Assembly (NCBI RefSeq): GCF_002946835.1
Contig: NZ_CP026653.1
Coordinates: 28,209-92,208, forward strand
Origin: Streptomyces dengpaensis
Lineage (GTDB): Bacteria > Actinomycetota > Actinomycetes > Streptomycetales > Streptomycetaceae
Reading direction: 5' to 3'
Length of the DNA: 64,000 bases
The first letter of the stretch is position 1. Every line of letters starts with the position of its first letter. Of this stretch, positions 1 through 7,364 are shown piece by piece. The notes below the pieces were generated by a model. The model made no database searches and was not told the origin of the DNA. It saw nothing but the letters and a program-made list of their open reading frames with translations. A program made the position numbers and the translations under genes.

Positions 1-1
1 T

Positions 2-55
2 GACGAGCCCGGCGTGCGGCTGCGGTTCTTCCTGGACCTGCACCAGACCCCCTGA
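2..55 (+). CDS. C-terminal end of an unknown gene (partial)
   Basis: An open frame enters from the left edge and stops at a TGA at 53-55, giving 17 residues that end LDLHQTP. It has the high-GC third-position pattern of the neighbouring genes and the same direction as the Ku gene downstream. Nothing about its function can be read. It could be chance. Confidence 0.35.
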   Translation, partial: DEPGVRLRFFLDLHQTP

Positions 56-142
56 CACGTAGGCCCGTGGCAGGCGCCAGGGCGTGCTCGTGCCGGGCCG
101 CGGCGGGACTCCTAGGCTGGTAGTGCTCGAGGTCCTGGAGGT

Positions 143-1024
143 GTGCCATGCCCCGCGAGTATCTTCAACGGCTTCGTGTCGTTCGGGCTCATCAGCGTGC
201 CGATCACTGTCCTGAGCGCGACCGAGGACCACAGCGTGCGCTTCCGGAGGATCCACACCTGCGACAACGCTCTGGTGCGCAACCGCTACTGGTGCGAGCA
301 GGAGGACCGTGAGGTCAGCTTCGGCGAGATAGGGCGCGGCTTCGAGCTGCCGGACGGCCGGGTCATCCCGGTCACGGACGAAGAGCTGCGGGACCTGCCG
401 CTGCCCACGGCGCGCGCCATCGAACTGATCGCGTTCATCCCGGCCGCCGCCGTCGATCCGCTGCGCATCGGTGCCGGGTACTACCTCCAGCCTCAGGGGG
501 CCGTCGCGGCGAAGCCGTACCTGGTGCTTCGCCGTGCCCTGGAGCGGGCTTCGCGGGTCGCAGTCGCGCGGTATGCGTGGCATGGCCGTGAGCGGCTCGG
601 TCTGCTGCGGGTCCGCGGGGACGTGATCGCGTTGCACGGTCTTCTGTGGCCGGACGAAATCCGTGACCCCGCCGCCGTGGTCCCGCCGCCGGTCCATCTG
701 GAGGAAGACGAGATCGACGAAGCCGTTGCGCTGATCGAGGCCATGGCCCGCGGCGACCTCACCGGCCCGGAGTTCACCGACGGGTACACCGAGGCCCTGC
801 ACTCGGTGATCGAGGCCAAGAGGGAAGACCGCCCGCCGCCGCAGGCCCCGGCGCTGGTGTCCGTGTCGGGGCAGCCGGTGGACCTGATGGCCGCGCTGCA
901 GGAGTCCGTCAGCAAGGCCCGGGCGGCGCGTGGCGAGACGGACGCTTCCGAGGCGCCCTCCCCGAAGGCTTCCTCGAGGACCGCCGGGAGCGCGGGCGGC
1001 CGACGCGGTGCGCGAGCACGCTGA
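143..1024 (+). CDS. ku: Ku-family DNA end-binding protein, start possibly frameshifted
   Basis: The 293-residue product has the bacterial Ku layout: an N-terminal SIFNGFVSFGLISVPI segment, a central beta-barrel core and a basic Ala/Arg/Ser-rich tail. Bacterial Ku homodimers bind double-strand ends and recruit LigD for end joining; no ligase is visible here. The open frame can only begin at GTG 143, one base after the GGAGG at 137-141. The well-spaced ATG at 148 is in another frame. Ku proteins normally begin like MPRSIFNG, and one extra base near 155 would explain the mismatch. The gene is therefore either out of frame at its start (mutation or sequencing error) or begins at the poorly placed GTG. 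The family call is secure; intactness is not. Confidence 0.85.
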   Translation: MPCPASIFNGFVSFGLISVPITVLSATEDHSVRFRRIHTCDNALVRNRYWCEQEDREVSFGEIGRGFELPDGRVIPVTDEELRDLPLPTARAIELIAFIPAAAVDPLRIGAGYYLQPQGAVAAKPYLVLRRALERASRVAVARYAWHGRERLGLLRVRGDVIALHGLLWPDEIRDPAAVVPPPVHLEEDEIDEAVALIEAMARGDLTGPEFTDGYTEALHSVIEAKREDRPPPQAPALVSVSGQPVDLMAALQESVSKARAARGETDASEAPSPKASSRTAGSAGGRRGARAR

Positions 1025-1084
1025 CCTGCCGTGGTCGGGGCCGTGGCCGGGGTGCCCGCCGCCATGGTCGGCCTCTGCGGGTGC

Positions 1085-1489
1085 CTAGCCGGCGGTGTGG
1101 TCGGGGTCGGGGAGCCCCGGCGGAAAGTGCCGCTCCAGGATCTCCGCCCACTTGTGCAGGACAACGAACCCGGTGGTGTCGGCCTGCGCCTGGGCAAGCT
1201 CGGTCAAGGCGTCGACGAAGGGCTGGGCAGCGGTGCCCGGCGGCAGGGAGGCAGCGGCCTCCTTCAGCCTCTCGTGAGCGGCCGGGAACACGCCCTTGGC
1301 CCACGCGTCCTGTTCCTTGATCCGCCGGGAGCCCGCCTCAATGTTGATCTGCATGATGGTCCACGTCGGGCAGTCTGGCGTGTGCCACATCTGGATGGGC
1401 AGTCCGACCCCGACACAGGTGTTCTCAGGGCCGGGCCCCGCCTTGCAGTCCGGGCACAGCTCGCCTTCCGTCTTCGCAAAACCCTGCAT
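1085..1489 (-). CDS. Hypothetical protein, 134 aa, CxxC near N-terminus
   Basis: The frame is better started at ATG 1489 than at the most upstream start, because AGGGAAG lies about 7 bases before it. The protein has one CPDC pair near residue 12 and a second CVGVGLP/CPTW region, and an otherwise helical C-terminal half. The CxxC suggests metal binding, but there are too few cysteines for a confident zinc-ribbon call. I do not recognise the family. It converges with the Ku gene. Confidence 0.65.
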   Translation of the reverse strand: MQGFAKTEGELCPDCKAGPGPENTCVGVGLPIQMWHTPDCPTWTIMQINIEAGSRRIKEQDAWAKGVFPAAHERLKEAAASLPPGTAAQPFVDALTELAQAQADTTGFVVLHKWAEILERHFPPGLPDPDHTAG

Positions 1490-1630
1490 CGCCGTACTTC
1501 CCTTCCTGCCTGGGAGGGCAGAGCCTGCCATGAGCAATCACCGGCTGGCCAGGACTTTCGGCCAGGCAGCGACCAGGTCGGTGACCTCACGGTATGGCCA
1601 TCAGCGGGGGCCGTCGTCCAAGGTGGGGCG

Positions 1631-1855
1631 ATGAGCGAGCTCCGACCCGGTGACATCACCGACGAGATGCGCAAGGCCATGGACACGGCCCGGCGGCAGG
1701 GACTGCAGAAGGACCTGCGCACCCTCGCGGCCAGCATCCGGGCCGACGCCGAAGGCCGGTACAACGACGCGCAGCCCGGATGGCAGGCCGGAGTCGAGTG
1801 GACGCTGCTGTGGATCGAGAACACCGCCAGCCATCTGACCGAGGGCAGGCCGTAG
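1631..1855 (+). CDS. Small hypothetical protein, 74 aa
   Basis: The start ATG at 1631 follows AAGGTGGGG. The product opens MSELRPGDITDEMRKAMDTA and is predicted mostly helical, with a tryptophan-containing C-terminal segment (GVEWTLLWIENT). It precedes the membrane-anchored gene at 1965 on the same strand with a gap of about 110 bases. The family is not recognised. No signal peptide or membrane segment is visible. Confidence 0.6.
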   Translation: MSELRPGDITDEMRKAMDTARRQGLQKDLRTLAASIRADAEGRYNDAQPGWQAGVEWTLLWIENTASHLTEGRP

Positions 1856-1964
1856 CCGGTGACGGCCGGGGGTGAAGAGCACGCTTACGTGCCGTGGCCG
1901 GGGTCGGCAGCTCCGGCAGGAGCCGCTGGCGCGCGGCCGTACGGGTGAGGCCACAATCTCCGCC

Positions 1965-2732
1965 ATGTCAGAAACCTTCTGGGACGCCCTCGGCGCGATC
2001 AGCACCACCCTGGCCTTCGGCGTCGTCGCGTGGCAGGGATACCTCACGTACGGAGCACTGAAGGTCAGCCAGCTCATGACCGCCGACGCCATCCGCAGCC
2101 GGCTCGACTCCCAAGCCCCGGCAGTCACCCTCCAGCTCACTCCCCCGCCGTGGGATCCGCAGGCGTGGAACAGCAGCGGAATGCCGTGCAATCCCTGGCC
2201 GCAGGGGCACACCTGGCACTTCCCCGCGGAGCAGGAGGGATCCAACCGTCTCGTTCTGCAGCAGGTCCTGGTCCTGGAGAACCTCAGCGACCGGCGCGTG
2301 CAGGCACGGTTCGACGGCGACCTGGTCGTGGCCGATGAGGACAGGCGGCCCACTGCCGCCGGCGTCATCCTCCTGGAACCCGGCGAGACAAGCCGCGAGG
2401 TCTACCTGCAGCGCGAATTCACCATCAAGGAACTCTCGGAGAACTTCACGGCGAAGCAGGCCGGGCAGGAGCTGCCACACAAGGTGCTCGGCACGGTGAC
2501 GGCGGAGGACGACCGCGACAACGGGAGCACGGATCGCTGGGAACTGGTGCTGACCGGCTGCCCGGTCGAGCCGGTCCCCGACCGGGAGGGCCTGTGGAGG
2601 ATCGCGCCGTGGCACCTGACCGAGGGATCGGGGCTGCGCACCCTGGACTACAGCCTGCTGCCGTCACGGCAGCGCATCCACTGGGTCTCGCGCACCAGGG
2701 GAATCCAGCTTCCCGCCCCGGAGGGCGCGTAG
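1965..2732 (+). CDS. Hypothetical membrane-anchored protein, 255 aa
   Basis: ATG 1965 was preferred over upstream in-frame starts because the residues before it are Arg-rich and look non-coding. Residues 8-30 (ALGAISTTLAFGVVAWQGYLTYGAL) form a single N-terminal membrane segment. The remaining 220 residues look like a soluble, beta-rich domain (EPGETSREVYL, WELVLTGCPV). The topology suggests a membrane-anchored cytoplasmic or surface protein. No catalytic motif or named family is recognised. Confidence 0.7.
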   Translation: MSETFWDALGAISTTLAFGVVAWQGYLTYGALKVSQLMTADAIRSRLDSQAPAVTLQLTPPPWDPQAWNSSGMPCNPWPQGHTWHFPAEQEGSNRLVLQQVLVLENLSDRRVQARFDGDLVVADEDRRPTAAGVILLEPGETSREVYLQREFTIKELSENFTAKQAGQELPHKVLGTVTAEDDRDNGSTDRWELVLTGCPVEPVPDREGLWRIAPWHLTEGSGLRTLDYSLLPSRQRIHWVSRTRGIQLPAPEGA

Positions 2733-2827
2733 CGATGTGACGCCCGCTGACCGGCCGTGGTCGGGCCTGTGGCCGGGGCACCCAGGGCCGTGGTCCGGGC
2801 CGGGTCGGGCTCGTGGTCGGGTGACGG

Positions 2828-3124
2828 TCAGGGTGTGTCGCCGGTGAAGTAGAAACGGCAGCTCACACCCGGGCCGGGTGTGCGGGGTTCGCCGGGGTGC
2901 GGGTCGTACAGGACACGGCCCTCGGGGAAGCGCCCGAGCTCGGTCGACAGGGCCACCCCGTCGTCGACTTCCACGGGCCGCCATCCGTGGATGTCCAGCA
3001 GCAGGCCGTCCAGCGGCCCGCCGACCAGTTCGGCGTAGGTCCGGTGCGGGAGCGGGCCGGGGTTGGGGGCGTCGTGGTCCGCGCCGTAGACACGGCGGTT
3101 CAGCAGTTGCTCGTCTCCGTTCAT
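2828..3124 (-). CDS. Hypothetical protein, 98 aa
   Basis: The product has a compact motif YAELVGGPLDGLLLDIHGW near residues 30-48, followed by a strand-rich part ending RFYFTGDTP. Short proteins with this VGGPLDG core are, to my knowledge, common in Streptomyces plasmids and actinophages, with no assigned role. The start at 3124 is the only sensible ATG, although its ribosome binding site is weak. It sits alone between a plus-strand gene and the replication-relaxation gene. Confidence 0.75.
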   Translation of the reverse strand: MNGDEQLLNRRVYGADHDAPNPGPLPHRTYAELVGGPLDGLLLDIHGWRPVEVDDGVALSTELGRFPEGRVLYDPHPGEPRTPGPGVSCRFYFTGDTP

Positions 3125-3219
3125 CCCCCGAGCGTCGCAGCCGCCACTGACAGCACCCCGCGGGGCAGCGGGTCCGGCCCGCGCCCGAGTTCACCCAGGC
3201 CGGGCCGGACCCGCCGTGC

Positions 3220-4323
3220 TCACCGTGCCTTCGGCAAAGCGGCCAGAGAGCGGCGTTCCTCTCCCTCGCCGCGGCCGGCCACTCGCCACACCGGCTCAAC
3301 GGGGCCGTGCTGGGTCAGCTGCGCCAGCGTCGTGGTCGCCACGATGATCCGGTAGTTCAACCCGTGGACGTGCTGGACACGCTGGTGGAAGACCGCTTCC
3401 CGGGTGGCCGGGGCCGCGCGGCGCGGGGCGGGAGCGAACACGAACAGCAGCGGCGGGAAGCCCCGCTCCTCGAGGTACGGACTGTACGTCTCCTGCCAGT
3501 GGGCACGCGGGAGACGGGCGGCGTTGCCGCGTCCGGTCGCCGGGGCGCTGCGGTAGGCGTCGTAGCGCTCCAGCTTGGCGACCAGCCGGGCGTACGACAT
3601 GGTGCGGTCGATCTCCACGAACGCGCTGAGGCCGTTCCACAGGAGGACGACAGCGTCGGGGACCAGGGAGCCGGCCGGGGTGGGGTGGGCGGCTTCGAGG
3701 CGCCAGTCCGTGTGGTCGGCCGCCTTCGCCTGGTGGAAGGCGACGACGGTGTCGACCAGGGCGAGGCCGTGCTCGCGCAGGCCCGTCTTCGCGGCCGCGC
3801 GCCGCCCGGTGGTCCGTCCGGCCTTCGGCGGGAGCTGCCCGGATGCGGCCGCTTCGGCCAGGCCTGCGGGGGTGCAGTACCAGTAGCTCTGCTGGGCACG
3901 GTTGGTCCGGCCGACCAGAGAGTCCGCGTGCAGGTTGCGCAGCGCGCGGCGTACGTAGTCGGTGCCCTGATGGTCCGGCAGCAGCAGGGCCTTGAGCTGG
4001 TGGGGCGTGGCCAGGCGCAGCTGGGCGAGCGCCAGGAGGACGTCGCCCCGGATCTCGGCTCCGGCCCGGGCGGCGGGCTTCTGCGGCCGGGACGCTATCT
4101 CCTTGAAGTTATTAATAGAGGAGATAGAGGAGTTGCAATCGGCCGTGGCCGCTCGACAAGGGGTCTGATCAGCAACAACCGTCAGACGGCGGCCAAAAGC
4201 TACGGGGCTTACAGCGTGGCTTGCCGTGTGGCTCGCCGCGGGGCCGGCTGTCGCGGCGGTGTCCGCCGGGGTCGGCGGCGTCGGCTGGGTCGGCTGGGTC
4301 GGCGGAACGGGGGCGGTGGTCAT
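3220..4323 (-). CDS. Replication-relaxation family protein
   Basis: The 367-residue product matches the actinobacterial replication-relaxation family. It has an N-terminal winged-helix region (DVLLALAQLRLATPHQLKALLL, about residues 95-150) and a C-terminal part with the FVEIDRTMSY core and the LFVFAPAP strand. Members occur on Streptomyces plasmids and integrative elements, often near transfer genes; the biochemical role is poorly defined. ATG 4323 (MTTAPVPP) was chosen over 4386 because a GAGG lies about 7 bases upstream and the extra residues are Arg-rich. A short AT-rich island at 4103-4140 encodes the odd segment NSSISSINNFKE and looks like an insertion or relic of an intergenic site. The intergenic repeat tract lies just upstream. 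Confidence 0.85.
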   Translation of the reverse strand: MTTAPVPPTQPTQPTPPTPADTAATAGPAASHTASHAVSPVAFGRRLTVVADQTPCRAATADCNSSISSINNFKEIASRPQKPAARAGAEIRGDVLLALAQLRLATPHQLKALLLPDHQGTDYVRRALRNLHADSLVGRTNRAQQSYWYCTPAGLAEAAASGQLPPKAGRTTGRRAAAKTGLREHGLALVDTVVAFHQAKAADHTDWRLEAAHPTPAGSLVPDAVVLLWNGLSAFVEIDRTMSYARLVAKLERYDAYRSAPATGRGNAARLPRAHWQETYSPYLEERGFPPLLFVFAPAPRRAAPATREAVFHQRVQHVHGLNYRIIVATTTLAQLTQHGPVEPVWRVAGRGEGEERRSLAALPKAR

Positions 4324-4757
4324 CTCGTCCTCGGATCTCCCCGGCCGGTGAGGGCCGGATCGGTGACAGGTCCGGCCCGCACGCACAAGGACGTGCGGGC
4401 CGAAGCCACCGTGAGAAGGCCCCCCTTGTCCGCGACCTGACGTTCCCGGCCCCGAGCTGTCCGATTTGACCTGGACTGTTGGTCGACCGGACGGGTTTGT
4501 CCGTGACCGACGTCACGGCGGTGTGCCTGTCGCGGAGCTGGTCCTCTGTCCACAGGAGAGGGGCACGCACCGTAGGGCGACCGGCCGGGCGCAGTAGGCG
4601 CCGGGCCCCCGAACTCAGCAGCGGCCGGAGCGGAGCGGTACGCCGGGGCAGGGCACGGGGACGGAGATTTCTCCCGCCCCGGGCGCTGTCCTGTTCGGGC
4701 GAGATGTCGCACGTAGCGAACCTGGTCAAGGAACGACGCACCGGCCTGGTCCCGGCG
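4324..4757. other. Gene-free stretch upstream of the repeat tract
   Basis: No convincing gene is seen. Open frames here have poor codon structure and no ribosome binding sites. At 4548-4556 there is CTGTCCACA, one base from a DnaA box. The stretch grades into the repeat array that follows. Confidence 0.5.
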
Positions 4758-5490
4758 GTGGACATCGGATGCTGTGCACTCCCCCGCCCCCGATGTCGTT
4801 CACTCCCGGCCGATGTCGTGCATCGGACGGGAGTGAACCGTCCGGGCATCGGATGCGATGGCACGCACCGAGGGCCGTTCATTCACCGCGGTGTCGTTCA
4901 CTCCCGCATCAGTGGTGCGCATCGTCGGTGCAGTGGTGCGCATCGCGGTGCGGGTCGGTGCGTGCATCGTCGGTGCGGTGGTGCGGTCGGTGCGCGCACC
5001 GGCCATTCAGCGGCCCGCGTCGTGGCGCGCGGCGCGGTCCGGGTGGTGCGTGATGCCGCCGCCAGGAAGGGGGCTGATCGAGCCGGGTTCCTATATCACA
5101 CGACCCCTTGTCCGCTACCTTGACCGATCCTCGATTGTGCGGCAGGTCACACGAAATTGGTGTGCGGGCGGCACCGAAGGGCGGGCGCGGTGCTCAGGTC
5201 GGACGGGTGCGCAGCGGCCGGGTCGGGTGCGCGGGTGCGGCGTGCCGAGGTGGTGGTGCGCCGCACTTGACCGCACCGGTGCGCGCACTCATCGCCTCCC
5301 GTGCGCGCGCCGCGGTGCGGTGGCCGGGCATGCGGCGCACCACGATGCGCACCGGTGCGCACGTCCGGGAGTGAACGGCATCGTCGGTGCGCGCACCGGT
5401 GCGCCCGATGAAGTTCATCGTCATCGTCGGTGCGCGCGATGAAGTTCACCGCCGACATCGGGTGCGCGCACTGGGCGCCGGGGATGTCCC
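4758..5490. repeat. Iteron-like repeat tract
   Basis: This stretch of about 730 bases has no convincing gene but dense short repeats in both orientations. GTTCACTCCC occurs at 4798 and 4896, and inverted at 4829 and 5367. CATCGTCGGTGC occurs four times (4920, 4965, 5379, 5422). GATGAAGTTCA occurs twice, 31 bases apart (5407, 5438). CATCGGATGC occurs twice (4764, 4848). Palindromes of the GGTGCGCGCACC type recur at about 4996, 5270, 5347 and 5387. Such arrays are typical of plasmid origins or centromeres; which of these applies cannot be decided here. Confidence 0.7.
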
Positions 5491-5494
5491 GCAC

Positions 5495-5689
5495 TCACCG
5501 GTGGCGGCGGCGCGGGCGCGCGGTGCTCCACGAGTTCGGCCGGCCACCGGGGTACTGCCGTGAACGGCGCCGGACCGGCGCCGGCTTCGGTGCCGGGTAC
5601 AGCGCCACGCGCAGCCGGGACGCGTCGGCGAGCTGCTTCAGGCGCTCCAGTCGTTCCGGTGAGATGTGCGGCGGGATCGGGTCAACCAT
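5495..5689 (-). CDS. Small basic protein, 64 aa
   Basis: ATG 5689 is preceded by GCGGAGG with about 4 bases spacing. The product begins MVDPIPPHISPERLERLKQL, a short helix, and ends in a very Arg-rich tail. It borders the repeat tract and is transcribed toward it. A DNA-binding role would fit the charge, but that is inference only. A longer reading from 5851 is possible but lacks a ribosome binding site. Confidence 0.5.
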   Translation of the reverse strand: MVDPIPPHISPERLERLKQLADASRLRVALYPAPKPAPVRRRSRQYPGGRPNSWSTARPRRRHR

Positions 5690-5903
5690 GCGGGCCTCCG
5701 CGCTCAAAGGGGTCGGTCCCCGCACCTTCGCCTCCCCGGCCGCCTCCAGGGCGTGCGCGTCGTCCGCGTCCCGGCGGGTGCTCCGGTGACTTCGCGCTCC
5801 GTCCCGTGAGGCGGAGCGCGCCGCCGGCCCGGCGTGCTGGGTGGCGGACACGCGGACGCCCCACGGCGGTCTGGTCCGTGGGGCGTCCGGGGTGTGGCGG
5901 CGG

Positions 5904-6635
5904 TCAGCTCTCCAGCATGGCCTGGAGGTCGCTCAGCGTCAGCTCGTTCGTGCCGCGATCCGCGGCCTTGCTCTGCGTCCAGGCGACGATCGCCGGGTGC
6001 GCGTCCTCGTACGGGGTGCCGGCGGGCGTGGTCCCTCCGTCGTTTCTGGCGAGCTGGGTGAGGTAGGCGGCCAGGGCGTGCGGGCCGCCGCCGTTGTAGC
6101 CGATGTTGTAACCGAGGGCGTGCTTCTGCGGCAGGATCGACAGATCGCCCTTGTCGGTCCGGGCCCAGAACAGGCCGCGGCCTGTGTGGAAGCTGCTGAA
6201 GATGTCGTCGGGGCGCAGTTCGAGCGGGGCGTAGGTCTTGTAGCTCCACTGGTCCGTGCCGCCGGTGCCCACGTGCTTGAAGTGCGCGCCGACGACGGGC
6301 AGCCCGAACTCGGGGTCGTAGAAGGCCCGGCGGCAGGTACAGCCCGATCCGGAGACGGCCGCCGGGCTGTTCTTGTCCTCCGTGACGCACGGGTGGAACA
6401 GGGACGGGATCTTCGTCGGCTCCACGAGCGTGCAGTGCATCGCGTTCGGCTCGCAGCGCTCCAGCCTGCTCAGCCACTCCTGAAAGTGAGGTGTCACGGT
6501 CTGGGACGCCTCGATGTCCAGCTCGGCATTCAGCGACGACGAAGCGACGCCAAGGCGGGCCTCGGTGTAGAGGACGAAGTGCAGGTAGCCCGTGGTCGGG
6601 TCGGTCAGGTTCAGGTCGACTGGCTCGAAGGTCAA
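5904..6635 (-). CDS. Hypothetical protein, 243 aa
   Basis: The best start is TTG 6635 with GGAG 7-8 bases upstream. The protein is acidic and strand-rich, with repeated aromatic motifs (YLHFVLYTEA, GRGLFWARTDKGDL, GYNIGYNGGGPHAL) and several cysteines around residues 85-100 (HPCVTEDK, GCTCRR). The family is not recognised. It lies about 37 bases after the stop of the next gene upstream, so the two probably form a transcription unit with the relaxase gene. Confidence 0.75.
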   Translation of the reverse strand: MTFEPVDLNLTDPTTGYLHFVLYTEARLGVASSSLNAELDIEASQTVTPHFQEWLSRLERCEPNAMHCTLVEPTKIPSLFHPCVTEDKNSPAAVSGSGCTCRRAFYDPEFGLPVVGAHFKHVGTGGTDQWSYKTYAPLELRPDDIFSSFHTGRGLFWARTDKGDLSILPQKHALGYNIGYNGGGPHALAAYLTQLARNDGGTTPAGTPYEDAHPAIVAWTQSKAADRGTNELTLSDLQAMLES

Positions 6636-6672
6636 CGTGGCGCTCCAATGCGGGCGGTGCTGGGCGGTGGGG

Positions 6673-7257
6673 TCAGGAGACGCGGTGCTCGGGACGCAGG
6701 GTCAGGCCTCGGTCGAAGAACTGCGCGGTGTCCTCCGGTCCGAGTCCAAGAGCGCGGGAGACGGCTGTGCCTTCGTCGTCGCGGACGAAAGCGAGCAGGA
6801 TCTTGCGGCTGGCGGGGTCGGCCATGACCCGGCGGGCGGCTTCGACGGTGTGGGCGACGCAGCCAGTGGTGCCGTCTTCGACGATGTCCCGACGCGTCTT
6901 GTCGTCCCAGACGTTGAGCTGGAGGTTGGCGCCCTCGGTGGAGCAGTCCTCCTTGGAGTCCGCGCCGAGCACGCACCGTCCGAGCATCGCGGCGTGCGCG
7001 TGGCGCTGGAGGTGGACGGCCGTGCCCAGGAGCCGGTCGACTTCCTTCGCCGTGTTCTCCCGTGCCTTCTCGGGGCTGACGAGCGAGGTCTTCGGGTCGT
7101 AGGGCTGTACCCGGATCCTCAGCGCCGCCAGGCTCCGGGCGAGGTCGTCGGCGACGCTGAGCAGGCCCACCAGGTTGACGTCGCCGCGTCGGCGGGGCGG
7201 GGGCAGTTCGTCGGGGTAACTGTCGAGCGGTTCCAGCGGTTCGTGCAGGTCGGTCAA
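6673..7257 (-). CDS. Hypothetical protein, 194 aa, TTG start
   Basis: The frame has no ATG or GTG at its natural beginning. TTG 7257 is placed 5 bases after GGGAGG, so it is taken as the start (reading TDLHEPLEPLDSY). The middle is helical (SVADDLARSLAALRIRVQPY) and the C-terminal half carries RDIVEDGTTGCVAHTVEAA and AFVRDDEGTAVSRALGL. No family is recognised. It lies between the relaxase gene and the 243-residue gene on the same strand. Confidence 0.75.
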   Translation of the reverse strand: MTDLHEPLEPLDSYPDELPPPRRRGDVNLVGLLSVADDLARSLAALRIRVQPYDPKTSLVSPEKARENTAKEVDRLLGTAVHLQRHAHAAMLGRCVLGADSKEDCSTEGANLQLNVWDDKTRRDIVEDGTTGCVAHTVEAARRVMADPASRKILLAFVRDDEGTAVSRALGLGPEDTAQFFDRGLTLRPEHRVS

Positions 7258-7364
7258 GGGTTCCTCCCGTGCCGGGTGCCAACGCCCCTGATTCTCAGTC
7301 CGGGCCGCCAGGGCGCGCGGGTGAAGGCGGAGATCGGCCACGCCCTGGCCGGTTGGTATCCCCT

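Noticed and set aside
1..143. A second telomere at the left edge
   Set aside because: The window begins inside coding-type sequence with no terminal palindromes; it is simply a cut in the replicon.
4758..5490. CRISPR array
   Set aside because: Repeats are short, in both orientations and irregularly spaced, with no constant repeat-spacer pattern and no cas genes in the window.
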